Assembly (NCBI GenBank): GCA_947474005.1
Contig: CANJHI010000014.1
Location: forward strand, 1 to 54,832
Source of the DNA: Alphaproteobacteria bacterium
Lineage (GTDB): Bacteria; Pseudomonadota; Alphaproteobacteria; Reyranellales; Reyranellaceae
Length of the DNA stretch: 54,832 nucleotides
Direction of reading: 5' to 3'
The notes beneath the pieces are model-generated. The model was given only the letters and a program-made list of their open reading frames with translations, searched no databases and was not told the DNA's origin. This document shows positions 21,879 through 30,648 of the stretch, in pieces. A program made the position numbers and the translations under genes. How positions within the stretch are numbered: the first letter of the stretch is position 1; each line of letters starts with the position of its first letter.

Positions 21879-22580
21879 ATGGACGCGTCGGCCGACAAGC
21901 CGCACATCCTGGTCGTCGACGACGACACGCGTCTGCGCGAACTCCTGAAGTCGTTCCTCTCGCGCAATGGCTTTCGCGTCTCCACCGCGAGCCACGCCGC
22001 CGAAGCACGCCAGCGCCTGCAGACACTCGATTTCGACCTTATCGTGCTCGACGTCATGATGCCGGGCGAGACCGGCCTCGCCTTCGCGGCCGAACTGCGC
22101 CGCACCGACGACGTGCCGATCCTGATGCTGACGGCCATGGCCGATCCCAAGGACCGCATCGCCGGCCTCGAGACCGGCGTCGACGACTATCTCGGCAAGC
22201 CGTTCGAGCCGCGCGAACTGCTGCTCCGCCTGCAGAGCATACTGCGCCGCGGCCGGCCGGCTGCCGGGCCACCGGCCGAGCCGCAGCGCCGGATCACGTT
22301 CGGCCCGATGCAATTCGATGCCGAGCTGGGCGAACTGACGCAGAAGGGCAAGCGCGTGGCGCTCACAGACGCGGAAGTGGCGCTGCTGCGTGCCTTCACC
22401 AGCCGCATGGGCGAGGTGCTGAGCCGTGAGACCCTGTGCAAGAGCGTCGGCAGCGACATCAACGAGCGCGCCATCGACGTGCAGGTGACGCGCCTGCGGC
22501 GCAAGATCGAGCCCGACCCATCCTTTCCGCGCTACCTGCGCACCGTCAGGGGTCAAGGCTATCGGCTGGTCGACGCATGA
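21879..22580 (+). CDS. petR: OmpR-family response regulator (PetR-like)
   Basis: The 233-residue protein has a receiver domain (acidic pair in VVDDD, phospho-acceptor Asp in DLIVLDVMMPG about residue 55, Thr in LMLTAMAD, Lys in LGKPFEPREL) and an OmpR-type winged helix (about 140-232; VLSRETLCKSVG, AIDVQVTRLRRKIEPDP, YLRTVRGQGYRL). It follows petP by five bases and precedes the kinase gene by 13, so the three are surely one transcript. Confidence 0.93.
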   Translation: MDASADKPHILVVDDDTRLRELLKSFLSRNGFRVSTASHAAEARQRLQTLDFDLIVLDVMMPGETGLAFAAELRRTDDVPILMLTAMADPKDRIAGLETGVDDYLGKPFEPRELLLRLQSILRRGRPAAGPPAEPQRRITFGPMQFDAELGELTQKGKRVALTDAEVALLRAFTSRMGEVLSRETLCKSVGSDINERAIDVQVTRLRRKIEPDPSFPRYLRTVRGQGYRLVDA

Positions 22581-22593
22581 TGATGGCCCGCTT

Positions 22594-23949
22594 ATGAAAT
22601 GGAGCGCCGCCCGCGACATCTTCGAGCGCGTCGCCCAATGGGCCGACAAGCATTCGCCGCAGACCCTGTTCGCGCGCGCGCTCATCATCATCGTCGTGCC
22701 GATGCTGCTGCTGCAGGCGCTGAGCGCCTGGTGGTTCTACAGCCAGCGCGGCGACAACGTCACCAATCGCCTCGCGATCCTGCTGGTGCGCGACCTGCGC
22801 GTGTTGATCGCGCTGCGCTCGGACTTCCCCGACGATGCACACCGGGCCTGGATCCTGAATCGCTCGGCACAGGACCTGCTGCTGTTCGTCAGTTTCCGCA
22901 AGGGCATCATACGGCCATTCAAGGAACCGGAGTATTTCGACATCGTGGCGCGCGAGGTCCAAGGCGCGCTCGAGGCCGACCTGAAGCGGCCCTTCTACAT
23001 CGACAACAGCGTCGGCGGCGGCCAGATGCTGATCGAAATCCAGCTCGCCGACGGCGATGTCATGGACGCGCTGGTGCCGCATGTCCGCCTCACCTTCGGC
23101 TCGAGCCTCGCCTACGTGCTGGCCCAGCTCGGCCTCGCCCTGGTGCTGTTCGGGCTCGCCATCTGGTTCATGCGCCGCGAACTCGTGCCGATCGAGCATC
23201 TCGGCGTCGCCGCCGACGCGCTCGGCAAGGGCCGCGATGTCCCCGATTTCGCCTTTTCAGGCGGCACTCGCGAGGTCCGGAACGCGGCGACGGCGTTCCA
23301 TACCATGCGCATCCGCTTGCGCCGTTCCACCCAGCAGCGCACCGAGATGCTGGCGGGCGTCAGTCACGATCTGCGCACGCCACTCACCCGCATGAAGCTC
23401 TCCCTGGCACTCCTGCCCGAGTCGCCGGAGACCAAGGAACTGGCCGACGACGTCTCCGACATGCAGCGGATGATCGAGGGTTACCTCGCCTTTGCCCGCG
23501 GCGAGGGCGACGAGGATCCCGCCCCTGTCGACCTCTCCGAGATCCTGGAGGACGTGGCCGTCGGCGCCCGGCGCGACAACGCCAACGTCGAGGTCGCCTG
23601 GCAGGGCGACATGAACGTCGAGTTGCGAGCGCTTGCCATCAAGCGCTGCCTGACCAATCTGGTGTCGAACGCGCTGCGCTACGGCACCAAGGTCAAGCTC
23701 CAGGCCATCCGCGGCCGCACCTCGGTCGAAATTACCATCGACGACGACGGCCCGGGTATTCCACCCGACAAATACGAAGACGTTTTCCGGCCATTCTTCC
23801 GCCTCGACGAGTCGCGCAATGCCGACACCGGCGGCGTGGGCCTTGGCCTTACCATCGCCCGCGACGTGGCGCGCAGCCACGGCGGCGATGTCGCGCTGGC
23901 CGCCTCGTCGCTCGGCGGCTTGCGTGTGGTCGTGCGAATTCCGCTATGA
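22594..23949 (+). CDS. EnvZ-type sensor histidine kinase
   Basis: The 451-residue membrane kinase has two membrane segments (about residues 25-47 and 172-192) enclosing a periplasmic domain of about 125 residues, a HAMP region, the H-box AGVSHDLRTPLTRMKL (His about residue 258), an N-box LTNLVSNALRYG, and G-boxes DDGPGIPP and GGVGLGLTIA. It would phosphorylate the adjacent PetR-like regulator. The periplasmic part contains no recognisable ligand domain. The stop is 62 bases before the second aminotransferase gene. Confidence 0.92.
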   Translation: MKWSAARDIFERVAQWADKHSPQTLFARALIIIVVPMLLLQALSAWWFYSQRGDNVTNRLAILLVRDLRVLIALRSDFPDDAHRAWILNRSAQDLLLFVSFRKGIIRPFKEPEYFDIVAREVQGALEADLKRPFYIDNSVGGGQMLIEIQLADGDVMDALVPHVRLTFGSSLAYVLAQLGLALVLFGLAIWFMRRELVPIEHLGVAADALGKGRDVPDFAFSGGTREVRNAATAFHTMRIRLRRSTQQRTEMLAGVSHDLRTPLTRMKLSLALLPESPETKELADDVSDMQRMIEGYLAFARGEGDEDPAPVDLSEILEDVAVGARRDNANVEVAWQGDMNVELRALAIKRCLTNLVSNALRYGTKVKLQAIRGRTSVEITIDDDGPGIPPDKYEDVFRPFFRLDESRNADTGGVGLGLTIARDVARSHGGDVALAASSLGGLRVVVRIPL

Positions 23950-24011
23950 GCGGACCGCTGGCTTGCGGCCCTGCAGCCTGTGGTACAGTGGGGCAAATAT
24001 CCGAGAGAAAA

Positions 24012-25121
24012 ATGTCCAAGACAAATACGTCCACGCCCCAGTCGCTTCAATTCACCCGACACCTCCATCCTGCGCCGCTGCCCGCCGATCAGCGTGCCGC
24101 CCTGCTGAAAAACCCGGGCTTCGGCCGGGTCTTCACCGACCACATGGTGACGATTCGCTACCACGAGTCTCAAGGCTGGCACGACGCCAAGATCGAGCCG
24201 CGTGCCCCGATCCCGATGGATCCCGCGGCGGCCGTCCTGCACTACGCCCAGGAAATCTTCGAGGGGCTGAAGGCCTACCGCACCGCCGATGGCGGCGCGA
24301 CGCTGTTCCGGCCGGAGGAAAACGCTCGCCGCTTCCAACAATCGGCCGAGCGGCTGGCCATGCCGATCCTTCCGGAATCGGTGTTCCTCGAGGCCTGCGA
24401 TCTGCTCGTCAATACCGACCGTGCGTGGATTCCCGACGGCGACGGCAGCCTCTATCTCCGGCCGTTCATGTTCGCCAACGAGATCTTCCTCGGCGTGAAG
24501 CCCTCGTCCGACTACCTGTTCCTAGTCATCGCCTCGTCGGTCGGCGCCTATTTCAAGACCAGCGCGCCCGCGGTTTCCGTCTGGGTATCGCCGGACTACA
24601 CGCGCGCCGCACCGGGCGGGACGGGCGCCGCCAAGTGCGGTGGCAACTATGCCGCCAGCCTCATTGCCCAGGCGGAAGCGACTAAGCATGGTTGCGACCA
24701 GGTTGTGTTCCTCGACGCGGCCGAGCGCCGCTGGGTCGAAGAGCTGGGCGGCATGAACATCTTCTTCGTCTTCGACGACGGCTCGATGGTGACGCCGCCG
24801 CTGGGCGGCACGATCCTGCCCGGCATCACGCGCTCGTCGCTGCTGACACTGGCCAAAGACAAGGGCATCGCCGTCCGCGAGGAGCGCTATTCCATCCAGC
24901 AATGGAAGGCCGATGCGGCCAGCGGGCGGCTGCGCGAAGCCTTCGCCTGCGGCACCGCCGCCGTCGTGACGCCGATCGGCACCGTACGCGCGCCAGATGG
25001 CGAGTTTACCATCGGTAACGGCGGCTCAGGTGCCAGCACCGAGGCGCTGAAGGCGACCCTGGTCGGCATCCAGCGCGGCACCACCGCCGACCCGCACGGC
25101 TGGATCCACAAGGTCTTCTAG
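24012..25121 (+). CDS. ilvE: Branched-chain amino acid aminotransferase, 369-residue type
   Basis: The longer BCAT type, related to mitochondrial enzymes. Signs: GFGRVFTDHMVTIRYHESQGWHDAKI, ALHYAQEIFEGLKAYR-like VLHYAQEIFEGLKAYRTADGG, RPENARRFQQSAERLAMP region, YLRPFMFANEIFLGVKPS, the PLP Lys in GAAKCGGNYAASL, and EELGGMNIFFVF. It is the second such enzyme in the window, with the GGNY motif that the 310-residue paralogue lacks. GAGAGAAA precedes the ATG at 24012. It lies behind the two-component genes, and its stop overlaps the convergent csaA stop. Confidence 0.94.
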   Translation: MSKTNTSTPQSLQFTRHLHPAPLPADQRAALLKNPGFGRVFTDHMVTIRYHESQGWHDAKIEPRAPIPMDPAAAVLHYAQEIFEGLKAYRTADGGATLFRPEENARRFQQSAERLAMPILPESVFLEACDLLVNTDRAWIPDGDGSLYLRPFMFANEIFLGVKPSSDYLFLVIASSVGAYFKTSAPAVSVWVSPDYTRAAPGGTGAAKCGGNYAASLIAQAEATKHGCDQVVFLDAAERRWVEELGGMNIFFVFDDGSMVTPPLGGTILPGITRSSLLTLAKDKGIAVREERYSIQQWKADAASGRLREAFACGTAAVVTPIGTVRAPDGEFTIGNGGSGASTEALKATLVGIQRGTTADPHGWIHKVF

Positions 25122-25456
25122 AAGAGCTTACCGCCGTTCGGCACTGGCTTGGTCGGTGCAATCAGCACGACGCTGCCATCTTCCGCCGGGAATCCCAGGG
25201 TCAGCACCTGCGACATGAACTTCCCGATCTGGCGCGGCGGAAAGTTCACTACTGCGGCGACCTGCCGGCCGACCAGTTCCTCGGGCGTGTAGTGCACCGT
25301 GATCTGGGCCGAGGACTTTTGGATGCCGAGCTCGGGACCGAAATCGATCGCCAGTCGCAGCGCCGGCTTGCGCGCGCCTTCGAGAGGCGCGGCTTCGACA
25401 ATGGTGCCGACGCGGACGTCGACGCGGGTGAAGTCGTCGTAGGTGATCTTTTCCAT
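25118..25456 (-). CDS. csaA: CsaA-like tRNA-binding domain protein
   Basis: The 112-residue protein is a single OB-fold tRNA-binding domain of the EMAP/Trbp111 type: DFTRVDVRVGTIVEAAPLEGARKPALRLAIDFG, then QITVHYTPEELVGRQVAAVVNFPPRQIGKFMSQVL and LGFPAEDGSVVLI. Bacillus CsaA is a dimeric chaperone-like protein with affinity for export substrates and RNA; the role here is inferred from similarity. Convergent with ilvE, sharing four bases at the stop codons. Confidence 0.88.
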   Translation of the reverse strand: MEKITYDDFTRVDVRVGTIVEAAPLEGARKPALRLAIDFGPELGIQKSSAQITVHYTPEELVGRQVAAVVNFPPRQIGKFMSQVLTLGFPAEDGSVVLIAPTKPVPNGGKLF

Positions 25457-25500
25457 GGGAAGCGCACCCTAATGGCCCTCATTCAAAAGAAGAAGAGGCC

Positions 25501-25530
25501 CAAAAGAAAAGGGGCCGCAAAAGCGGCCCC
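25501..25530 (-). terminator. Intrinsic terminator after the phasin gene
   Basis: GGGGCCGC (25511-25518) pairs with GCGGCCCC (25523-25530) around AAAA; on the minus strand TTTTCTTTTG follows. It lies 31 bases beyond the phasin stop, giving strong termination of that short message. Confidence 0.88.
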
Positions 25531-25561
25531 TCTCGTTCCGTCGACGTGAGTCGATCGAAGC

Positions 25562-25999
25562 TTAAGCCTTCTTGGCGATCGCGGCCTTGACCTCTTCGGT
25601 CAGTTCCGTGACGCGCGCGCTGAGCGCGGAGAGAGCCTCGGTGTGACCCTTGCTGTAGAGGTCGGCCAATTCCTTGGTGTTGGCCATGGCGGCCTCGTAG
25701 CTCTTCTTCACGAAGTCGATCTGCTTGGCGGCCTTCTCCTCGACGGTCGCGGCGGCGAGCACTTCGCTGCCGTGCTTGGAGAAGTCTTCCATCGCGGCGC
25801 GGACCATGTCGCCCTGGCGCTGCGCGATCGCCTTCATCGACTCGACGGCCGAGGTGTTGACGGCGGTCAGCACAGCAAAGTTCTTGCGGCCAGTTTCGAC
25901 GATCGACTCGATGTTCATGGTCGGCATTTTGAACTCGCCGGCAATCTTGCTGAAGTCGAAGTCGGCGAATGGATTCTTGAAGGCGCCAGTGGCGTACAT
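25562..25999 (-). CDS. Phasin (PHA-granule-associated protein)
   Basis: This 145-residue helical protein starts MYATGAFKNPFADFDFSKIAGEFKMP and contains the phasin_2-type stretch ESIVETGRKNFAVLTAVNTSAVESMKAIAQRQGDMVR, then a second helix rich in Ala, Lys and Glu, ending IAKKA. Phasins coat polyhydroxyalkanoate granules and limit their size. AGGAGAATCTCC precedes the ATG at 25999. Two copies of a TTGTGCACTGCA motif lie upstream, which suggests repression, and a strong terminator follows. No PHA synthase gene is in the window. Confidence 0.88.
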   Translation of the reverse strand: MYATGAFKNPFADFDFSKIAGEFKMPTMNIESIVETGRKNFAVLTAVNTSAVESMKAIAQRQGDMVRAAMEDFSKHGSEVLAAATVEEKAAKQIDFVKKSYEAAMANTKELADLYSKGHTEALSALSARVTELTEEVKAAIAKKA

Positions 26000-26052
26000 G
26001 GAGATTCTCCTGGAAGGGGCGAAAACGCGTTGCTGAAGACTCTGGCGCACTG

Positions 26053-26133
26053 TTTTGCTGCAGTGCACAACAGGGCCTAATTTATGCTCGCGCCGCAGCA
26101 AGTCAAGAGACAATTTTGTGCACTGCACAAAAT
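26053..26133. promoter_or_regulatory. Twin palindromic operators upstream of the phasin gene
   Basis: A perfect 21-base palindrome occupies 26113-26133 (arms ATTTTGTGCA/TGCACAAAAT around C). A second, imperfect site lies at 26053-26070 (TTTTGCTGCAGTGCACAA), also enclosed by GCACTG/CAGTGC (26047-26066). Both share TTGTGCACTGCA in opposite orientation, about 60 bases apart. In other alphaproteobacteria PhaR represses phasin genes through CTGC-N3/4-GCAG-like sites; the second site fits that form loosely. The TetR gene just upstream is another candidate binder. Confidence 0.6.
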
Positions 26134-26135
26134 AT

Positions 26136-26771
26136 TCACGCAGCAGGCGTTTCAGCCTCCGGTGTCGATCCCTTAGGATCTGGCCTTTTCACATATTTAT
26201 CAAAGAGTTGAGCCCATTTCTCGGCGGTCTTGAGGCGGCTATCCAAGGCGGCCATGGTCTTGGAGAGGTCTCCCGTCTCGTCCCGGTCGAAGACCCGGGA
26301 GACGGCATAGTGGATGGACAGGAGGCCGTTCTGTCGCAATGCACCAGGCGCCCCATCGCTCGACACGCCAGCGGCCTCCAGCATGGCGGCCATAGACCGG
26401 CGAAGCGCCGGCGCCAAGGCAAGCAGCAGCAGCGGGTCCCGGCGGGAGGCGCCGCGGATCGCCCGCAGGGCTGCACGATGAGCGCGGAGGGCGTCGTAGC
26501 GGCGCATCATGGTGTCGAACAGCCGGTCGCGCGCCGTCTCCTCGGGATCGCTCTGGCGGGGCGTGCCCGCCAGCACTTCGGCATCGATGCGAGCCACGAA
26601 GGCCGCGACCAGCGCCACCTTATCGGGATAGAGGCGATAGAGATCGGCCAGGCCCAGGTTCGCCGCCTGGGCCACGTCGCGCAGCGTCACGGCAGCGAAA
26701 TCCTTGTCGGCGATCAGGCCGAGAAAGACGTCGAGGGCCGCTTCGTGGGCCAAATTTGGCGCCGGCGTCAC
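26136..26771 (-). CDS. TetR-family transcriptional regulator
   Basis: The 211-residue protein has an N-terminal TetR helix-turn-helix (AALDVFLGLIADKDFAAVTLRDVAQAANLGLADLYRLYPDKVALVAAF, about residues 10-57; DLYRLYPDK is the recognition region) and a helical C-terminal domain resembling that of COQ9-like regulators. It overlaps proC by four bases (ATGA), so the two are co-expressed. It ends three bases from the palindrome upstream of the phasin gene. Its target is unknown; the phasin operators are the nearest candidates. Confidence 0.85.
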   Translation of the reverse strand: MTPAPNLAHEAALDVFLGLIADKDFAAVTLRDVAQAANLGLADLYRLYPDKVALVAAFVARIDAEVLAGTPRQSDPEETARDRLFDTMMRRYDALRAHRAALRAIRGASRRDPLLLLALAPALRRSMAAMLEAAGVSSDGAPGALRQNGLLSIHYAVSRVFDRDETGDLSKTMAALDSRLKTAEKWAQLFDKYVKRPDPKGSTPEAETPAA

Positions 26772-27565
26772 CCCGCGAGTTCCTTCGAGCGACGCGAGGC
26801 CGCCGCCAGCGCCTTGTCGAACACGGGTTGGATCCCGTCCGCTGCCATCAGAATTTTTAGCGCCTCAGCGGTCGTCCCCCCGGGGCTGGTGACGTTGATG
26901 CGGAGCTGCGAGGCGGGATCGGAGGATTGCTTCAGCAATTCACCGCTGCCCGCCACCGTCGCGCGCGCGAGCTGCATCGCCATTTCCGGCGAAAGCCCGA
27001 GCTTCGCGCCGGCCGCCGCCATCGCCTCGACCAGCAGAAAGACATAGGCCGGGCCGCTGCCCGAGAGCGCCGTCACCGGATCCATCAACGCCTCGTCGTC
27101 GACCCAGAGCACCTGGCCGACAGCTTCGAGCAATTCGTGGCAGCGCTTCTTCTCGGCGGCCGAGACACCTGCCGACGCCGTGGCGACGGTGATGCCCTGG
27201 CGCACTGCAGCCGGCGTGTTGGGCATGGACCGCACCGTCTTGGCCGTTGCACCGAGGTGACCCGCGAAATAGCCCAGGGTCTTGCCGGCGGCGATCGACA
27301 GGAACACTGCCCCTTTATCGGCAAAGCGTTTGAGGTCGGGCAGTACTGAATCCATCGACTGCGGCTTCACCGCCAGCACCACGATCTCAGGCGTCTCGCT
27401 CAGTTCGGCCGACGACGCCACCGCACGCAGGCCGGGCTTCTTCGGCCGGATGGCCTCGGCCGGCTCGGCCACGACCACGTCGGAGGCGGCAAGCCCGCGC
27501 GCCAGCCAGCCTTCGAGCATGGCGCCGCCCATCTTGCCGCAACCGACCAGCAGCAACTTGCTCAT
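26768..27565 (-). CDS. proC: Pyrroline-5-carboxylate reductase
   Basis: The 265-residue enzyme makes the last step of proline synthesis with NAD(P)H. Evidence: LLVGCGKMGGAMLEGWL (dinucleotide site), VLAVKPQ, FLSIAAGKTL, VRSMPNTPAAVRQGIT, and the family signature in the C-terminal domain ALSGSGPAYVFLLVEAMAAAGAKLG with VTSPGGTTAEAL. A decamer or dimer in the cytosol. It is followed by a TetR gene overlapping by four bases and preceded, nine bases away, by an enoyl-CoA hydratase gene. Confidence 0.95.
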   Translation of the reverse strand: MSKLLLVGCGKMGGAMLEGWLARGLAASDVVVAEPAEAIRPKKPGLRAVASSAELSETPEIVVLAVKPQSMDSVLPDLKRFADKGAVFLSIAAGKTLGYFAGHLGATAKTVRSMPNTPAAVRQGITVATASAGVSAAEKKRCHELLEAVGQVLWVDDEALMDPVTALSGSGPAYVFLLVEAMAAAGAKLGLSPEMAMQLARATVAGSGELLKQSSDPASQLRINVTSPGGTTAEALKILMAADGIQPVFDKALAAASRRSKELAG

Positions 27566-27574
27566 GCGCCTCTC

Positions 27575-28309
27575 CTAACGTCCCTTGAATTTGGCTGCCC
27601 GCTTCTCACGGAAAGCGGCAGCGCCTTCCTTGCGGTCTTCCGAATTGGCGATCTGCTCGAGTTTATAACGCTCGGGCACGAAGATCTCCGCCGGTCCACG
27701 CGGCAAGGTCTGGTTGGCGAAGTCGCGCAGGGTGCGGATCACCAGCGGTGCCGAGTCGGCGATGATTCTGGCCATACGCCGCGCCTCGGTGCGTTCTTCG
27801 CCCAGCGGCACCACCTTGTTGACGAAACCCACATCGTAGGCACGCTTCACCGAGATCTCCTCGCCCAGCAGCAGCAATTCCATCGCAACCTTGTGCGGCA
27901 TGCGCGAGACGATGCCGGGCATCAGGCCACCGAACACGCCGACCTTGGCTTCGGGATACATGAACTTCGTGGTGTCGGCCGAGACCATCAGATCGCAGGT
28001 CATGACCATGCAGATGGCGCCACCGATCACCCAGCCCTGGGTGACGCCGATCACCGGCTTGGTGAGAGCATGGCTGACGTGCGGCACGGCCTTCCACATT
28101 GCGGACGGCGGCTCCTTGAGGTCGGCGCCGACGCAGAAGGCAGGGCCATCGGCCTGCAGAATGGCGACCTTGTCGCCGCCCGCCTCGAAGTCGCGATAGG
28201 CGTCGTAAAGGCCGTCGCACAGGGCCTGGTTGAGGGCGTTGCGCTTCTCCGGCCGCGCCATGGTGATGGTGGTGATGCCTTCGCTCGACTCGACTTTTAC
28301 CAAACTCAC
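27575..28309 (-). CDS. Enoyl-CoA hydratase/isomerase family protein
   Basis: The 244-residue crotonase-fold protein starts at GTG 28309 (VSLVKVES), preceded by GGAGGA. It has MARPEKRNALN (CoA-binding region), an oxyanion-hole segment FCVGADLKE in place of the commoner SAGADL, and VTQGWVIGGAICMVMTCDLMVSA. The Glu positions of classical hydratases are not certain (GVFGGLMPGIVSRMP occupies the second region, where a hydratase would show a Glu), so the reaction may be isomerase-, hydrolase- or hydratase-type. It is transcribed with proC. Confidence 0.85.
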   Translation of the reverse strand: MSLVKVESSEGITTITMARPEKRNALNQALCDGLYDAYRDFEAGGDKVAILQADGPAFCVGADLKEPPSAMWKAVPHVSHALTKPVIGVTQGWVIGGAICMVMTCDLMVSADTTKFMYPEAKVGVFGGLMPGIVSRMPHKVAMELLLLGEEISVKRAYDVGFVNKVVPLGEERTEARRMARIIADSAPLVIRTLRDFANQTLPRGPAEIFVPERYKLEQIANSEDRKEGAAAFREKRAAKFKGR

Positions 28310-28379
28310 GGCGGTCCTCCGGTGCTTCTTGCGCCCGATGCTACCAGCCGCCCATACTCCCCGCACCAGGAGTCACACC

Positions 28380-28631
28380 ATGCAAACCCGCAATCCGTTC
28401 ATCGACGACCTCACCAAAGTAGCCAACGGCGCCGTCGGCGCCTTGAGCGGCATGAAGGACGAGGTCGAGGCTCGCGTGCGCGATCAGATCGCCAAGATTT
28501 TGGACGGTATGGACATTCCGCGCCGCGATGAGTTCGACGCGGTGAAAGCCATGGCTGCCAAGGCACGCGAGGAGAACGAGGACCTGAAGAAGCAGGTCGC
28601 CGAGCTGCAGTCCAAGTTAGACGGGCGCTGA
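28380..28631 (+). CDS. ubiK: Ubiquinone biosynthesis accessory factor UbiK
   Basis: This 83-residue helical protein starts MQTRNPFIDDLTKVANGAVG and ends in a coiled coil (MAAKAREENEDLKKQVAELQSKL), matching the BMFP/DUF526 family to which UbiK belongs. UbiK binds UbiJ in the ubiquinone complex of E. coli and is a trimer. AGGAG precedes the ATG. It is divergent from the hydratase gene and ends four bases before hyuA. Confidence 0.85.
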   Translation: MQTRNPFIDDLTKVANGAVGALSGMKDEVEARVRDQIAKILDGMDIPRRDEFDAVKAMAAKAREENEDLKKQVAELQSKLDGR

Positions 28632-28635
28632 GACG

Positions 28636-30648
28636 ATGCGCGTCGGCGTCGAGGTCGGCGGCACCTTCACCGACCTTGTGGCGGTCGAGGATGGCAGGAT
28701 CGTCGTCACCAAGGTGCCAAGCACACCCAGGAGTCCCGACATCGGTGCGTTCGCCGCGCTCACCGCCTCGGGCATCGACCTCTCGCGCATAAAAGATCTT
28801 GGCCACGGCTCGACCGTCGCCACCAACGCCGTGCTCGAGCGCAAGGGCGCGACGGTCGCGTTCATTGCGACCATGGGATTTCGCGACCTGCTGTTCATGC
28901 AGCGCCACGACCGGCGCAACATCTACGACCTCTTTTATGCCAAGCCGGCACCGCCGGTGCGCCGCAAGGATTGCTTCGAGGCGGCCGAGCGACTGCGCGC
29001 CGACGGCTCGGTCGAGACTCCGCTCGACGAAGCCAAAGTGCGCGCCGAGCTGATCCCGGCGCTGAAATCAGGCGGCTATCGCGCCGTCGCCGTCTGCCTG
29101 CTCAACGCCTATGCCAATCCGGTTCACGAGAAGCGGCTGGCAGCGCTGATCGCCGAGTCACTGCCGGGCGTGCTTGTGACCTGCAGCCATCAGGTGGCGC
29201 GCGAATTCCGCGAATTCGAACGCGCCTCGACGACATTGCTCTCGGCCTACGTACAGCCCGTCATCGACGGCTACCTGCACCGTTTCGAAGCCAAGCTAGC
29301 GGACGCAGGCTTCACCGGCCGCTTTACCGTGATGCAGTCCAACGGTGGCCGCCTGCCCGCTTCGGCGATGCGCCAGAGCGCCATTACCGCGCTTTATTCC
29401 GGGCCGGCCGCCGGCGTGGTCGGCGCCACGCGCCAGGCCGCGCGCTCGGGCTACAAGGATCTCATCACCTTCGACATGGGCGGCACCTCAACCGACGTCT
29501 GCCTCGTGCAGGACGGACGGCCCTCGCTGGCCTCCGAAAGCGAGATCGATGGCCTGCCGATCCGCACGCCGGTCCTCGACATCGTGTCGGTCGGCGCGGG
29601 CGGCGGCTCGATCGCCTGGGTCGATGACGGCGGCATGCTGCGCGTCGGCCCGCAAAGCGCTGGTGCCGATCCCGGCCCCGCCTGCTACGGCAAGGGCGGC
29701 ACCCAACCTGCGACGACCGATGCTCATATCGTGATCGGCACCATTCGCCCCGGCGCCTTTTTGGGCGGCCGCATGACGCTGGACGGCGGCGCCGCACGCC
29801 GCGCCTTCGAATCGATTGCCGCCCGCTTCGGCCTCGGCATCGAACAGGCTGCGTCCTCGGCGCTCCAACTGGCCGACGCCAACATCGTTCGCGCCATCCA
29901 GCTCGTCTCGACCGAGCGCGGCCGCGATCCGCGCGACTATGCGCTGGTGCCGTTCGGCGGCGCCGGACCCTTGCATGCCGCGCGCATCGCCGAGGAGCTT
30001 GGCATCTCGACCATCGTCGTGCCGCCCAACGCCGGTGTGATCTCGGCCTATGGGTTGGTGGCCTCGGACTACACCAAGTTCGATGCCGTCACGCGCAAGA
30101 TGAAGCTCGACGACGCAGCGGCCACGGAAGCCGGCAAGACCTTCGCCGAGATGCGGGCCCGGCTGGCCGCGCAGTTCGCCGACATGAAATTGCCGGGCGG
30201 CCTCGACTACATCCACACGCTGGAAATGCGCTTTGTCGGCCAGGCCTTCGAGGTCGGCGTGGAAATTCCCGCTGATCGCCTGGGTTCGCTCGACGGCGCC
30301 TACCTGGCCGGCCTGTTCGCCGATGCGCACCACCGCACTTTCATGCACGGCGCCACGCTCGACCGGGCCGTCGAGATCGTGACCTTGCGCGTGGGCGCGA
30401 CCCTGCCGATCGGCGCCATCCCCCAGCTCGATCGCGAGAAGCTGGCGGCGCGGGCACCCGAGCAGGCCAAGATCTTCCACGATGAGGCCTGGCTCGACTG
30501 CGACCGCTACACCGCCGAGGCGCTGGAAGCCGGCCAGAAGATCGTCGGACCTGCCGTGGTCGAGGGTTATACGGCCACCACTTGGGTACCGCCCGACTGG
30601 ACAGCTGAACTCGACGCAGCCGACAATCTGATCCTTCGGAGGTCTTGA
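28636..30648 (+). CDS. hyuA: Hydantoinase/oxoprolinase subunit A
   Basis: The 670-residue ATP-dependent amidohydrolase subunit begins MRVGVEVGGTFTDLVAVE (ASKHA-type phosphate-1 motif) and shows LGHGSTVATNAVLERKG, QSNGGRLPAS, ITFDMGGTSTDVCLV (second phosphate motif), VSVGAGGGSIAWVD, GPACYGKGGTQPATTDA and VPFGGAGPLHAARIAEELG. With HyuB it hydrolyses a cyclic amide such as 5-oxoproline or N-methylhydantoin; the substrate cannot be read from sequence. Its TGA overlaps the hyuB ATG (TGATG). Confidence 0.94.
   Translation: MRVGVEVGGTFTDLVAVEDGRIVVTKVPSTPRSPDIGAFAALTASGIDLSRIKDLGHGSTVATNAVLERKGATVAFIATMGFRDLLFMQRHDRRNIYDLFYAKPAPPVRRKDCFEAAERLRADGSVETPLDEAKVRAELIPALKSGGYRAVAVCLLNAYANPVHEKRLAALIAESLPGVLVTCSHQVAREFREFERASTTLLSAYVQPVIDGYLHRFEAKLADAGFTGRFTVMQSNGGRLPASAMRQSAITALYSGPAAGVVGATRQAARSGYKDLITFDMGGTSTDVCLVQDGRPSLASESEIDGLPIRTPVLDIVSVGAGGGSIAWVDDGGMLRVGPQSAGADPGPACYGKGGTQPATTDAHIVIGTIRPGAFLGGRMTLDGGAARRAFESIAARFGLGIEQAASSALQLADANIVRAIQLVSTERGRDPRDYALVPFGGAGPLHAARIAEELGISTIVVPPNAGVISAYGLVASDYTKFDAVTRKMKLDDAAATEAGKTFAEMRARLAAQFADMKLPGGLDYIHTLEMRFVGQAFEVGVEIPADRLGSLDGAYLAGLFADAHHRTFMHGATLDRAVEIVTLRVGATLPIGAIPQLDREKLAARAPEQAKIFHDEAWLDCDRYTAEALEAGQKIVGPAVVEGYTATTWVPPDWTAELDAADNLILRRS

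Noticed and set aside
28636..30480. Long antisense frames across hyuA.
   Set aside because: HyuA carries unambiguous ASKHA motifs; the antisense product has none.
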